Shown piece after piece: positions 9,206 to 18,423 of a stretch of 64,000 bases of DNA. The DNA comes from Thiodiazotropha sp040507035 (GTDB lineage: Bacteria > Pseudomonadota > Gammaproteobacteria > Chromatiales > Chromatiaceae). Position 1 is the first letter of the stretch. Each line of letters opens with the position of its first letter. The notes below the pieces were generated by a model. That model did not search any database. It worked only from the letters and a program-made list of their open reading frames with translations, and had not been told where the DNA came from. The position numbers and the translations under genes were made by a program. The stretch covers positions 124,001 through 188,000 of the forward strand of contig JBEVVR010000035.1 in the NCBI GenBank assembly GCA_040507035.1, given 5' to 3'.

Positions 9206-10003
9206 CTATGTTGTGATCGATTCGACGACCCGCTTGATCAGACGCTGTGAATCGTCACCCTTCTCCCACTCCGCAATACCGAACTGCAAATCGGGAACCG
9301 GATTGTCTCCCAGTTCCTGCAAGGCGCCCCCACGGCACTCGTTGACGATCTGCTGCAACAGGTTTTCACCATCTTCTTTTGCGGTTTCCGGCATCACCAG
9401 CAGAAATAGCTGGTCTTCATAGCGACCGATGACGTCAGCCCAGCGCAGTCGCTCCCTGAGATATTGGGTCATCACCAGGATCGAGGTGTCCGGCAGAGCC
9501 CCCCCCTCGGGGTGGCGCAAGTGCATTGCACCCAAGGTCAGCAGGTTGCCATAGCGCCGGCTGCGGGTCACCTGGGCGCTGATTGCCTGTATCGTGGCAC
9601 GCCGGTTGGACATCCCGGTAAGTTCATCGGTGATAGTGAGATCTTCGACCTGCCGGCGCAGCTCATCTGACTCACGCTGTGCCACCACCTGTTGGCTGAT
9701 ATCCTGGTAGAAGTGCAATCTCAGCTGGGTATTGTCACCATCCACCACATCCCGCACTTGGCGTTGCAACCAACGCTCACCGTCACCGTTGAGCGACAGA
9801 TGTAACATATCGGTTTCGTCGAACAGGGCGTGCAAATTGACAGGCAGTGTCTTTTTATCCTTGCCGATGAGTTCCTCACCAGGCAGATCGAGCATCGCTT
9901 CCAATGCAGGATTCATCCATCGAATACAGACGTCACTGTCGATAGCCAGCATACCAGTAGGACAGACATCAAAGAGCTTTTGGTTAAAACTGATTTCGGC
10001 CAT
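9206..10003 (-). CDS. PAS domain protein with degenerate GGDEF domain
   Basis: A 265-residue cytoplasmic signalling protein. An N-terminal PAS domain (about residues 1-115; FDVCPTGMLAIDSDVCIRWMNPALEAML) is joined by a helix to a diguanylate-cyclase fold (TITDELTGMSNRRA at about 125 onward). The catalytic loop expected as RYGGDEF reads RYEDQLF, so cyclase activity is very unlikely; it may bind GTP or c-di-GMP or act by contact. The ATG at 10003 is preferred over the one at 10027 because a GAGAGAGAA stretch precedes it. It is next to cyaA but separated by about 160 bases. Confidence 0.85.
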   Translation of the reverse strand: MAEISFNQKLFDVCPTGMLAIDSDVCIRWMNPALEAMLDLPGEELIGKDKKTLPVNLHALFDETDMLHLSLNGDGERWLQRQVRDVVDGDNTQLRLHFYQDISQQVVAQRESDELRRQVEDLTITDELTGMSNRRATIQAISAQVTRSRRYGNLLTLGAMHLRHPEGGALPDTSILVMTQYLRERLRWADVIGRYEDQLFLLVMPETAKEDGENLLQQIVNECRGGALQELGDNPVPDLQFGIAEWEKGDDSQRLIKRVVESITT

Positions 10004-10256
10004 GATTCGATTCTCTCTCTCAATCATCCAGAGTGCTGCCCAGGGGGCCTCACTTTACAGTCACCTAAATAGGATCACAGACTCAGCTGTGTTGAACCTC
10101 AGAATGATTAAGCGGCCGATCTCAACGATTCTTTAATTCCTATCGAAGCCTGAGCGAGTGCGAAATCGGCATCGCGAGAAACGCCAGCTCAGGCCCTAAA
10201 TGACTGTAATAACAAAGCTTTAATTCAAGGCAGAGAAGAAATCTAAGCTCAGGCGT

Positions 10257-10727
10257 TCAATTATAGACAGCCGTGATACGCCACTCTAAGCCCTGCAGAC
10301 TGAGATGGACATGCACCGGGTTGTCATCCAAATCACCGATACGAAGCAGCAACCTGTCAGGACCATCGAAAAAGGCATAGGTCATCCTATCCAGGATACC
10401 GCCCTGCCCGGGTTTACTATTGTGCGAGCGTAGCTGGGCGACTACCCAGCGGATATCGACCATCTGTTCAATTGCGTCGGCACCCATTCGCTGGATACCG
10501 CTTTGCAGCCAGTCGATAAAGCTGTTGGAGACATCCCCGATCGTGCTCTCAACATTTTTGTTGAGCTTACGTTTGATCTGCTCTCTGACAGCGACCATAT
10601 CAACCAGCTCGATGAGTGTCTGTTGGTCATCCGCCTGCAGCGCCTTATCGAGTCGGTAAACTGCTGTATAGGGCCAGATTAAAAATGCCAGGGCTACAAG
10701 GAGTAGCAGAGAGATAAAGCCTTTCAT
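10257..10727 (-). CDS. DUF2939 family membrane-anchored protein
   Basis: A 156-residue protein with one N-terminal membrane segment (FISLLLLVALAFLIWPY), then a conserved block (YRLDKALQADDQQTLIELVD) typical of the DUF2939 family and a periplasmic remainder ending in a short beta-rich part (VHVHLSLQGLEWRITAVYN). The function of the family is not established. It stands alone between the PAS protein and the RNA-binding protein. Confidence 0.8.
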   Translation of the reverse strand: MKGFISLLLLVALAFLIWPYTAVYRLDKALQADDQQTLIELVDMVAVREQIKRKLNKNVESTIGDVSNSFIDWLQSGIQRMGADAIEQMVDIRWVVAQLRSHNSKPGQGGILDRMTYAFFDGPDRLLLRIGDLDDNPVHVHLSLQGLEWRITAVYN

Positions 10728-10821
10728 ATCGCCAACGGGTCTCTGTCCTGCTATAGCAGGCAGTCACATATTCACTTCAAACATAAGGATCTGCACAGGA
10801 TGCAAACCCTTGAAAATTTAG

Positions 10822-11094
10822 CTAATGCTTGGTCCGGCGAGGCGGGCGCTCTTCCCTGGGCTTTGCCTCATTGACACGTAGATTGCGCCCACCAAGCTCT
10901 TTTTCATTCAGTGCCTTGATCGCATTTTCAGCCGCATCCGAATCGGGCATTTCCACAAACCCGAACCCTCTTGACCGTCCTGAAAACTTATCCATGATGA
11001 CATTGGCGCTGGAGACATCTCCAAACTCCGTGAAGAGTTTTCGTAATTCGTCGTCCTTAACGCCCCAGGGCAGATTTCCAACATAAATATTCAT
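10822..11094 (-). CDS. Single-RRM RNA-binding protein
   Basis: A 90-residue protein consisting of one RNA-recognition motif. RNP2 (IYVGNL, residues 3-8) and RNP1 (RGFGFVEM) are both intact with their aromatic RNA-stacking residues, and a basic tail (KPREERPPRRTKH) follows. Bacterial RRM proteins of this size act as RNA chaperones or cold-shock-like factors in cyanobacteria and proteobacteria; the exact target here is unknown. Confidence 0.93.
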   Translation of the reverse strand: MNIYVGNLPWGVKDDELRKLFTEFGDVSSANVIMDKFSGRSRGFGFVEMPDSDAAENAIKALNEKELGGRNLRVNEAKPREERPPRRTKH

Positions 11095-11240
11095 CTCTAA
11101 ATCTCAAAATGGGTGCATGTCCTAGTTCACGCGATCAAACAATCCAATGCACTAATCATTTGAAAGCAAAAAAACAGCCAACCACACGGCGCCGTAAAGG
11201 CTCACTGTCCAGACGGCTCTCCTGTCCATCTGCTGACACT

Positions 11241-13160
11241 TTAGACTGTTTCATCATTTTCTGCAGCCTCAAGCTGCTCACTCACGGCCAGCCAGCGCTG
11301 CTCACACTCATTGAGCGCGGCCTGCAGATCACTCTTATCCCTTAGCTTCTGCTTCAATTCCTCTTTTTGCGGCGGCTCGTAGAGCATGGGATCGGCAAGC
11401 TGTTGCTCCAGCTGCTGCTGCCTGAGGTGTAGTTTTTCCATTTCTTGTTCAAATTTCAATTGTTCCGCGCGTAGCGGCTGAAGTCGCTTTCGCTGTTGCG
11501 CCTGCAGACGCTTCCTGTCCTTTCTCGCGGCAGCGGTATGTGCACTCGAATGCCTGTTGGCCACATCTCTGCTTGGACTACCAGCACTTCGACGCTGCTC
11601 CACGAGCCAAGCGGGGTAATCATCCAGGGAACCGGGAAAGGCCTCCACCCCACCCTTGTGTACCAGCCAAAACTGATCCGTGGTAATACGCAGCAGGTGG
11701 CGGTCGTGGGATACGATCACCATCGCCCCTTGAAACGCCTGCAGCGCCTGGCCGACGGCATAACGCATCTCCAGGTCGAGATGGTTGGTAGGCTCATCCA
11801 GAAGCAACAGATTCGGGCGCTGGTAGACCAGTAACGCCAGCACCAGCCGCGCCTTCTCACCGCCGGAAAAGGGGGCTACCGGCGCTACCGCCTGGTCGTC
11901 TTGAAATCCAAATCCACCCAGGTAGTTGCGCAGGGTCTGCTCGGTGGCATCCCGATCCAGCCGCTGCAGGTGAAGCAGCGGACTGGCGGCAGCATCCAGC
12001 TGCTCGAGCTGATGCTGGGCGAAATAACCAACCCGAAGCTCTTGAGCGGCCAGCCGCTGACCGCTTATGGGTTGGAGTTCCCCAGCCAACAGCTTGATCA
12101 GGGTCGACTTTCCTGCGCCATTTGGTCCCAGCAGACCTATTCGGTCCCCAGGCGCCAGATCGATCCGAAGATCGTCAAGTATGGGTTCTTCACCATAGCC
12201 GATGGCAACTTCACGCAGCTGCAGCAGGGGGTGGGGATTCTTCTTCGGCTCGGCAAAACTGAAATGGAAGGGTGAATCCACATGGGCCGGGGCGATCAGC
12301 TCCATGCGCTGCAGCGCCTTGAGGCGACTTTGGGCCTGACGCGCCTTGGTGGCCTTGGCGCGAAACCGTTCCACATAGCTGCGGATATGGGCGATCTCAC
12401 GCTGCTGTTTTTCATGGGCTGCCTGCTGATTGGCGAGACGCGCCGAGCGGGTCTGTTCAAAGACGCTGTAGTTACCGTTGTAAAGAGTGGCCCGCTGTTG
12501 CTCGATATGGACGATATGGTCTGTCACCTGGTCGAGAAAATCACGATCATGGGAGATCAGCAGCAGGGTTCCGGCATAGTTTCGCAGCCAGGATTCCAGC
12601 CAGATCACCGCATCCAGATCGAGGTGGTTGGTCGGTTCGTCAAGCAACAGCAGATCGGATCGACACATCAGGGCCTTGGCGAGATTGAGTCGCACTCGCC
12701 AACCACCGGAGAAGTGGGCGACCGATCTCGACTCATCCTCTGGGGTAAAACCCAGGCCATGCAACAACTCGCCGGCGCGGGCCTTGGCGCTATAGCCATC
12801 GATGTTGTGATAGGCCTCGTGCAGCCGGGCCAGAGCGTCGCCATCCTCCTCGGTTTCAGCCTGGACTATGGCAGCTTCAATCTCGCGCACTCCAGGGTCG
12901 CCATCGATGACGTAATCGAGAGCAGACGATTTCAGCGCCGGCGTCTCCTGGGCCACATGGGCGATCTCGACCTTCTGCGGCAGGGTGAGATCCCCCTGGT
13001 CTGCCTGCAGCTCCCCCTGTATCAGATCGAACAGGCTCGACTTTCCGCTCCCGTTGCCGCCGGTAATACCGACCTTCCACCCCGCATAGAGGGTGAAATC
13101 GAGCTGTTGCAAGAGCAGCTTACTGCCCCTTCTCAGTGAAACATGGCGAAAGCGGATCAT
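11241..13160 (-). CDS. ABC-F family ATPase, YheS-like
   Basis: A 639-residue soluble protein with two ABC domains and no membrane segment. Domain 1 carries Walker A GGNGSGKSS and signature FSGGWRVRLNLA; domain 2 carries GPNGAGKST and FSGGEKARLVLA; both Walker B motifs (LLLLDEPTNHLDLD and LLLLDEPTNHLDLE) are intact. The linker and long charged C-terminal coiled coil (ERQLEQQLADP region) match YheS/Uup-type ABC-F proteins, which act on ribosomes. The ATG at 13160 (MIRFRHVSLRRG) matches the family start; the frame opens six codons earlier. Confidence 0.92.
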   Translation of the reverse strand: MIRFRHVSLRRGSKLLLQQLDFTLYAGWKVGITGGNGSGKSSLFDLIQGELQADQGDLTLPQKVEIAHVAQETPALKSSALDYVIDGDPGVREIEAAIVQAETEEDGDALARLHEAYHNIDGYSAKARAGELLHGLGFTPEDESRSVAHFSGGWRVRLNLAKALMCRSDLLLLDEPTNHLDLDAVIWLESWLRNYAGTLLLISHDRDFLDQVTDHIVHIEQQRATLYNGNYSVFEQTRSARLANQQAAHEKQQREIAHIRSYVERFRAKATKARQAQSRLKALQRMELIAPAHVDSPFHFSFAEPKKNPHPLLQLREVAIGYGEEPILDDLRIDLAPGDRIGLLGPNGAGKSTLIKLLAGELQPISGQRLAAQELRVGYFAQHQLEQLDAAASPLLHLQRLDRDATEQTLRNYLGGFGFQDDQAVAPVAPFSGGEKARLVLALLVYQRPNLLLLDEPTNHLDLEMRYAVGQALQAFQGAMVIVSHDRHLLRITTDQFWLVHKGGVEAFPGSLDDYPAWLVEQRRSAGSPSRDVANRHSSAHTAAARKDRKRLQAQQRKRLQPLRAEQLKFEQEMEKLHLRQQQLEQQLADPMLYEPPQKEELKQKLRDKSDLQAALNECEQRWLAVSEQLEAAENDETV

Positions 13161-13260
13161 CTCAGGGCCTGTGAACACCCATCCAATCTACAGAATGAAT
13201 GATCTGTGGGTAATCGACGAGAGCCAATGATAACGCCGTTACAATCAGACTAGCCAGGCA

Positions 13261-13692
13261 TCACTCCCAACCATTGATGTCCCTGGCTTCACCTTCACCC
13301 CCTTCCGTGCCATCAGCGCCGAGGGAGTAGAGGTCGAAATCGCTGTGTTCCCCGGGATAGCGATAGATGTAGTCAACACCCCAGGGATCCTTGGGGAGCT
13401 TGGCCTTTTTCAAGTAGGGACCATTCCAGTTCTCTACACCGTCGACAGGCTCTACAAGAGCCCTTAAGCCGTGGTGGTTGCGCGGATAGTTACCCGTATC
13501 GAGACGATAGATATCGAGGGCCGCCGAAAGCTCTTCCAACTGTACCCTGGCGGTCTTACTCTTGGATTCGCCAAGGGCATTCATTACCCTGGGACCGACA
13601 AGGCCTGCCAGCATCGCCAGGATCGCCATCACCACCAATAGTTCGATCAGGCTAAAACCGCTGCTGCTGGCAGGAGATTTGTTCAGTTTCAT
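13261..13692 (-). CDS. gspG: Type II secretion major pseudopilin GspG
   Basis: A 143-residue pseudopilin. The prepilin peptidase site GFSLIELLVVMAIL has the conserved Gly before Phe and Glu at +5 of the mature protein, followed by the hydrophobic helix. The C-terminal part has GspG features: LDTGNYP, GLRALV, GPYLKK, PKDPWG and an acidic calcium-type loop (LGADGTEGGEGEARDINGWE). No other gsp gene is in the window, so this is an orphan locus or the edge of a scattered system. Confidence 0.93.
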   Translation of the reverse strand: MKLNKSPASSSGFSLIELLVVMAILAMLAGLVGPRVMNALGESKSKTARVQLEELSAALDIYRLDTGNYPRNHHGLRALVEPVDGVENWNGPYLKKAKLPKDPWGVDYIYRYPGEHSDFDLYSLGADGTEGGEGEARDINGWE

Positions 13693-14011
13693 TATTCAGA
13701 TTCTCTTAGCTGGGGTGGGATAGTCGCCAAACCCGATGTTGGTACCCTGTGCGCAACAACCCATGACTGGGTTCGATCTTGTTGGCATTAGCCCTAAACT
13801 CACCCTGGTATCGCCCGGTAAACGGCTGCGTGGATTCAGTGAGAACTATACCAGTATCGAAAAACCAAAGATCTACAGTCATTACCCCATATTAGCATCA
13901 TAGGATAAGAATCCGCGGAGAGATAAGAGCCCTCCGCGCTATCAGCGCAATAGGGTAGAATAGGACAGATTCGGTTCCCATACCATTTACAGAGGCACCA
14001 GGAGCGCCTGA
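13693..14011. other. Divergent intergenic region, gspG / polysaccharide genes
   Basis: About 320 bases between divergent genes. I see a small hairpin (gcgct/agcgc near 13938-13950) without a T-run and a good AGGAG ribosome site for the downstream gene. No ORF of credible composition is present. Promoters for both directions are expected here but could not be assigned. Confidence 0.4.
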
Positions 14012-15889
14012 ATGAGCAGAGAGATATTACCTCGACATCTACGTTCGCAAGCGGTTGCGCTGGCGCACGACGTGTTGATGGTGCCCATTGCCTGGTTCCT
14101 TGCATACTGGTTGCGCTACAACCTGGAGGTGGTTCCAGCGGCCTATTATGAGGATGCCCTGGTGGGCCTGTTCTTCATACTGCCGATCCAACTTGTCGCC
14201 TTTCTGCTGTTCGGCCTCTATCGCGGTATCTGGCGGTTTGCCTCGCTACCCGATATCGTGCGCATCCTCAAGGCGGTGGCGGTCGGCACCCTGGTAGGTG
14301 TGGCGTTGCTGTTTATCTTCACCCGGGCCGGGGGGGTTCCCCGCTCGGTACCTGTGATCTACGGGATTCTGCTGGTTATGCTGCTGAGCGGGCCGCGCCT
14401 GATCTATCGCACGCTCAAGGACCACAGGCTTGATCTATCGCCAGGAAAGCGGGTGCTTATCGTCGGCTCGGGCAAGGCCGGGGAGATGCTGGCGAGGGAT
14501 ATTTTGCGCAATCGCCGGGGAGACTACCGTCCCGTCGCCTTTATCGACGACAAGCAGCGTCGCCAGGGCAGAGAGATCCACGGCATTCCGGTAGCCGGCA
14601 CCAGTGACGATATACCGAGACTGTGTAATGAGCTTGGCATCGATATCATCATGTTGGCTATCCCATCCGCCTCATCCAGTCAGATGCGGCGGGTGGTTGA
14701 ACGCTGTGAGCAGGCAGAGATCCCCTTCAGGTCAGTACCACAACTGAACGACCTGATCTCCGGCAATGTGCAGATCAACAACCTGCGCACCGTCTCCATC
14801 GAAGACCTGCTGGGACGCGATCCCGTCTCCCTCGACTGGGAGGCCATAGAAAACTCACTCTCCGGCAAGGTCATTCTCGTCACCGGCGCTGGTGGATCGA
14901 TTGGTTCTGAACTCTGCCGCCAACTGGCTAAGATAAAACCCGCCCGGCTGGTGCTGTTGGAGATTAGCGAATTCAACCTCTATAGCATCGAAATGGAGCT
15001 ACACAACAGTTTTCCGGAGCTCTCCCTGGAGTGCCATCTGGGTGATATCATCGACCAGCCCTTGGTGGAAAATCTGTTCCAAGAGGTGAGGCCTGAGGTG
15101 GTATTTCACGCTGCCGCCTATAAACATGTTCCCATGCTCGAGCATCAGCTGCGCCAGGCGGTTCGTAACAACATTCTCGGTACCCGTATCCTGGCACAAA
15201 CTGCCGACCGTTTTAAATGCGGTGTTTTTGTCCTGGTCTCCACTGACAAGGCGGTCAATCCCGCGAATGTAATGGGGGCCTGCAAACGGGGAGCTGAGAT
15301 CTACTGCCAAAACCTCAACGCCCATTCAGACACCAAATTTATAACCGTACGCTTTGGTAATGTCCTGGGTTCCGCCGGCAGCGTAATTCCGCTGTTTCGT
15401 AAACAGATCGAGGCCGGAGGACCGGTCACGGTAACCGACCCCCGCATGGAGCGCTATTTCATGACCATTCCCGAGGCCTGTCAATTGATCATGCAGACCG
15501 TGGTGCTTGGTGATGGCGGCGAAATCTTCGTGCTTGACATGGGTGAGCCGATCAAGATCAATTATCTGGCGGAACAGATGATCCACCTATCGGGCAGAAC
15601 ACCCGGCAGCGACATCCAGATTGAGTATATTGGCCTGCGGCCGGGGGAAAAGCTATACGAAGAACTGTTTCATGAAATGGAACATTTGCAAAAGACAGCT
15701 CACGACAAGGTCTTTATCGCCCATTACCGTGAGGTTGACTGGACCAGGCTTCTGGACCATCTCGATGAAATGAAAGTGGCTTGCGATAATTACCAGACCA
15801 AAGCATTGAAAACCCTGCTCGACAAATTGGTTCCAGAACATGCCGAACTGAACAACAAAACCAATTCACCTGACAAGGCTACCGCCTGA
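14012..15889 (+). CDS. Membrane-bound nucleotide-sugar 4,6-dehydratase (WbpM/PglF/CapD-like)
   Basis: A 625-residue enzyme that converts a UDP-HexNAc such as UDP-GlcNAc into its 4-keto-6-deoxy form, the first step to sugars like QuiNAc, FucNAc or bacillosamine. The N-terminus has four membrane segments (to about residue 125), then a CoA-binding-like Rossmann domain (VLIVGSGKAGEMLARDI) and a C-terminal SDR domain with GAGGSIGSEL. The catalytic SDR tyrosine is replaced by methionine (VMGACKRGAE), as in WbpM and PglF. AGGAG stands eight bases before the ATG. It heads the polysaccharide cluster. Confidence 0.93.
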   Translation: MSREILPRHLRSQAVALAHDVLMVPIAWFLAYWLRYNLEVVPAAYYEDALVGLFFILPIQLVAFLLFGLYRGIWRFASLPDIVRILKAVAVGTLVGVALLFIFTRAGGVPRSVPVIYGILLVMLLSGPRLIYRTLKDHRLDLSPGKRVLIVGSGKAGEMLARDILRNRRGDYRPVAFIDDKQRRQGREIHGIPVAGTSDDIPRLCNELGIDIIMLAIPSASSSQMRRVVERCEQAEIPFRSVPQLNDLISGNVQINNLRTVSIEDLLGRDPVSLDWEAIENSLSGKVILVTGAGGSIGSELCRQLAKIKPARLVLLEISEFNLYSIEMELHNSFPELSLECHLGDIIDQPLVENLFQEVRPEVVFHAAAYKHVPMLEHQLRQAVRNNILGTRILAQTADRFKCGVFVLVSTDKAVNPANVMGACKRGAEIYCQNLNAHSDTKFITVRFGNVLGSAGSVIPLFRKQIEAGGPVTVTDPRMERYFMTIPEACQLIMQTVVLGDGGEIFVLDMGEPIKINYLAEQMIHLSGRTPGSDIQIEYIGLRPGEKLYEELFHEMEHLQKTAHDKVFIAHYREVDWTRLLDHLDEMKVACDNYQTKALKTLLDKLVPEHAELNNKTNSPDKATA

Positions 15890-16042
15890 TACGCCAACAC
15901 CAACTCGCACTACCACTCTCATGAGCATATGACCACTACTCCGCTTGTTAACCCATGTAACAATCCAGTGATGAATAAATTCATCGGTGGCGCTAATTAC
16001 AACTGATCAAGTTTTGAAAACACTCTCTTAACAACATAGACA

Positions 16043-17152
16043 ATGCTCAACCAAATCACTGACAAACTGTTACACAAGGAATGGACGGAGACGCAGATAA
16101 GCACGCTTGTTGGAGAGTATCGGGAGCTTTATCATGCCTATGCGACGGAAGAGTCTTTTCGCCTCAACGCAGCATCCGGCGGAACCGGGTCGGCCCTCCT
16201 TGCCTCTCTCCTGGAACAGGGTGAGATCGATGGCGCATTGGTTTGCAATACCGTTATCGAAGATGAAAGGGTCAGGGCACATTTTACCATTGCCACCAGC
16301 AAACAGGAGATTCTTGCCGCCCAGGGAAGCAAGTATGTAGAGACCGCCTTTATGAAAGAGGCGCTGCCCCTGATTCGTCAACATAGAGGTCGCATCGCCG
16401 TGGTCGGTCTACCCTGCGATATAACAAATCTAAACCGTTGGGTGGCGAAAGACCGGGATATCGCCGCCAAGGTCAAACTCACAATCGCCTTGGTATGTGG
16501 ACATAATTCGAGGACCGAACTGATTGACAACATCTCGGATCAACTAAGAAAAGAGGCAGACAGCCCGCTAAGGTCTTATTGCTTTCGCAAAGGCCACTGG
16601 CGGGGCGAACTGGAAGCCAAGTTCCAAAATGACACAACAATCAGAAAGCCGTTCTCCTATTTCAGCCTGTATCAGAATCTCTACTTTTACTCGGAAAAGA
16701 AGTGCCTGGTTTGTCATGATCACTTTGGATACAACGCTGATATCTCCCTTGGCGACGTCTGGGCCTACCGGTTCAAAGAGGATCCGATAAAGAAAACCGG
16801 CGTCATAATACGCACTCAGCAGGGCGCTGATTTGTGGAATAGCGCAAATCGTAGCGGGGCAATTACCGCCACAGAGCTGGATATCCGCGACATCCTTGAC
16901 GGACAAGCCAGAACCGCACCCTTTCATTACAATGTCAGCGCGAGAAACCGGGTGGCGCCACTTTTTGGCTACAAGGTTCCGGACAAGATCAACGCAGAGG
17001 TTTCATGGCATACCTGGCTTGCGGCACTAATGACCCTTTTCAACATGCGCTGGAGTGAATCGGCACAGTGGAATAGGCTGATATTCAAGATCCCACGTCC
17101 GCTACTGAAAGCCTACCTCTACCTGAGAAAAGGTCTCGAAACCCTATCATGA
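16043..17152 (+). CDS. FrhB-like (coenzyme F420 hydrogenase beta subunit family) protein of a polysaccharide locus
   Basis: A 369-residue protein with the FrhB N- and C-terminal domains: RLNAASGGTGSALLASLLE near the start, LPCDITNL in the middle, and a cysteine motif in KKCLVCHDHFGYNADISLGD. Family members bind Fe-S and flavin. In polysaccharide loci they are regularly found beside pyruvyl transferase-like genes, where they are thought to act on glycan or pyruvyl chemistry, though the reaction is not established. The stop overlaps the next start (ATGA at 17149-17152). The ribosome site is weak. Confidence 0.85.
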   Translation: MLNQITDKLLHKEWTETQISTLVGEYRELYHAYATEESFRLNAASGGTGSALLASLLEQGEIDGALVCNTVIEDERVRAHFTIATSKQEILAAQGSKYVETAFMKEALPLIRQHRGRIAVVGLPCDITNLNRWVAKDRDIAAKVKLTIALVCGHNSRTELIDNISDQLRKEADSPLRSYCFRKGHWRGELEAKFQNDTTIRKPFSYFSLYQNLYFYSEKKCLVCHDHFGYNADISLGDVWAYRFKEDPIKKTGVIIRTQQGADLWNSANRSGAITATELDIRDILDGQARTAPFHYNVSARNRVAPLFGYKVPDKINAEVSWHTWLAALMTLFNMRWSESAQWNRLIFKIPRPLLKAYLYLRKGLETLS

Positions 17153-18423
17153 AGACCATCTCAATCATTGCGGCAACAGTGAGTGGTAACCGTGGCGCCG
17201 AGGCGATGTTAACCACCACAATCGGTAGAGTACGCGAGCGCCATCCGCAGGCGCACTTCAATATCTACTCCTACTATCCAAAGCGGGATCGTGAGCTCGT
17301 CGATGATCCGAGAATCAAAGTTTTCAGCGCAACCCCCCTATATCTTGTTAGTATCCTTCTGCCCTGCTCACTGCTGCTGATGATTTTTAAAGGCCTGCAT
17401 CTTAACTCACTCGGCAAGCTGCTGCCTGAATCCGTACACGCCATTGGCGACTCCGATCTCTTCATCGATCTTGCAGGTGTATCTTTTATCGATGGCAGAG
17501 AGAAGTTCTTACCCTACAATGTCCTCACCCTGGTGCCGGCATTGCTACTAGACACACCCGTAGTAAAGCTCTCTCAGGCCAGCGGACCATTCAATAATCC
17601 GCTGAATCGCTTCCTCGCCAGACATACACTTTCGCGAATTAACAAAATATTCGCCCGGGGAAACACCACATATCAGCACTTGCAATCGCTGTCACTCGAT
17701 ACCTGCTTTGAGCAACCGGTCGCCGATGTCGCCTTCCTTCATCAGCCACAAGACATGATCAGCCGCGAAGGCAGTCAACAGCTTGCCGAGCTCCGTAATA
17801 GATTGAATAGCGAGAACAGAGATTTGATCGGCATCTGCCCCAGCAGCGTACTGGCAGCGATCTCTGACCGGCAAGGCAGTAACTACTATGAACAAATAGC
17901 GACACTTTGCCATCAACTTCTAGCTCAAGGGTATGCCGTCCTTCTCTACCCAAACGCGACCCGAGAAGAAGCGATGGCGAAACTACGCAACAACGACCTT
18001 CCGGTAATCAGAGATATCGCAAAAAGAGTTGAGACGGAGAGCCGTTCATCGCAACCACTCTACACTGTCGATTTTGATATTAACACTCCTGGCATTAAAC
18101 AATTGATGGGTCATTGCAGACTGGTTATGGTCTCCCGTTTTCATGCGATGATTGCTGCGTTAGCAAGCGGTCAGCCAGTCATTGTCTTGGGCTGGAGCCA
18201 TAAATACCAGGAGGTCATGGATTTTTTTGAGCTTGGTGATCTTGTTTTTGATTTCAATCAGCTTAACTCCGAGCTCATAATATATACCATTCGACACACG
18301 CTTGCAGACGAATCATCCATACGACGAAAAATCCAACAACACCAGGAAAGCGCAAAGACCTCTGCCTACAGGCAGTTCAACTACTTATTTAAACTTCTGG
18401 ACCAAGACAAGCCGTGCAATTAA
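17149..18423 (+). CDS. Polysaccharide pyruvyl transferase family protein
   Basis: A 424-residue GT-B-like protein of the CsaB/WcaK family, which add ketal-linked pyruvate to glycan residues from phosphoenolpyruvate. Visible family features are the N-terminal AATVSGNRGAEAMLTTTIGR (glycine-rich, 'N-rGaeAml'), LSQASGPF and the C-terminal blocks VMVSRFHAMIAALASGQPVIVLGWSHKY, where R and H are the conserved PEP-site residues. It is coupled to the FrhB-like gene by a 4-base overlap and to the next gene by a 10-base overlap, so the three form one operon. Confidence 0.9.
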   Translation: MKTISIIAATVSGNRGAEAMLTTTIGRVRERHPQAHFNIYSYYPKRDRELVDDPRIKVFSATPLYLVSILLPCSLLLMIFKGLHLNSLGKLLPESVHAIGDSDLFIDLAGVSFIDGREKFLPYNVLTLVPALLLDTPVVKLSQASGPFNNPLNRFLARHTLSRINKIFARGNTTYQHLQSLSLDTCFEQPVADVAFLHQPQDMISREGSQQLAELRNRLNSENRDLIGICPSSVLAAISDRQGSNYYEQIATLCHQLLAQGYAVLLYPNATREEAMAKLRNNDLPVIRDIAKRVETESRSSQPLYTVDFDINTPGIKQLMGHCRLVMVSRFHAMIAALASGQPVIVLGWSHKYQEVMDFFELGDLVFDFNQLNSELIIYTIRHTLADESSIRRKIQQHQESAKTSAYRQFNYLFKLLDQDKPCN

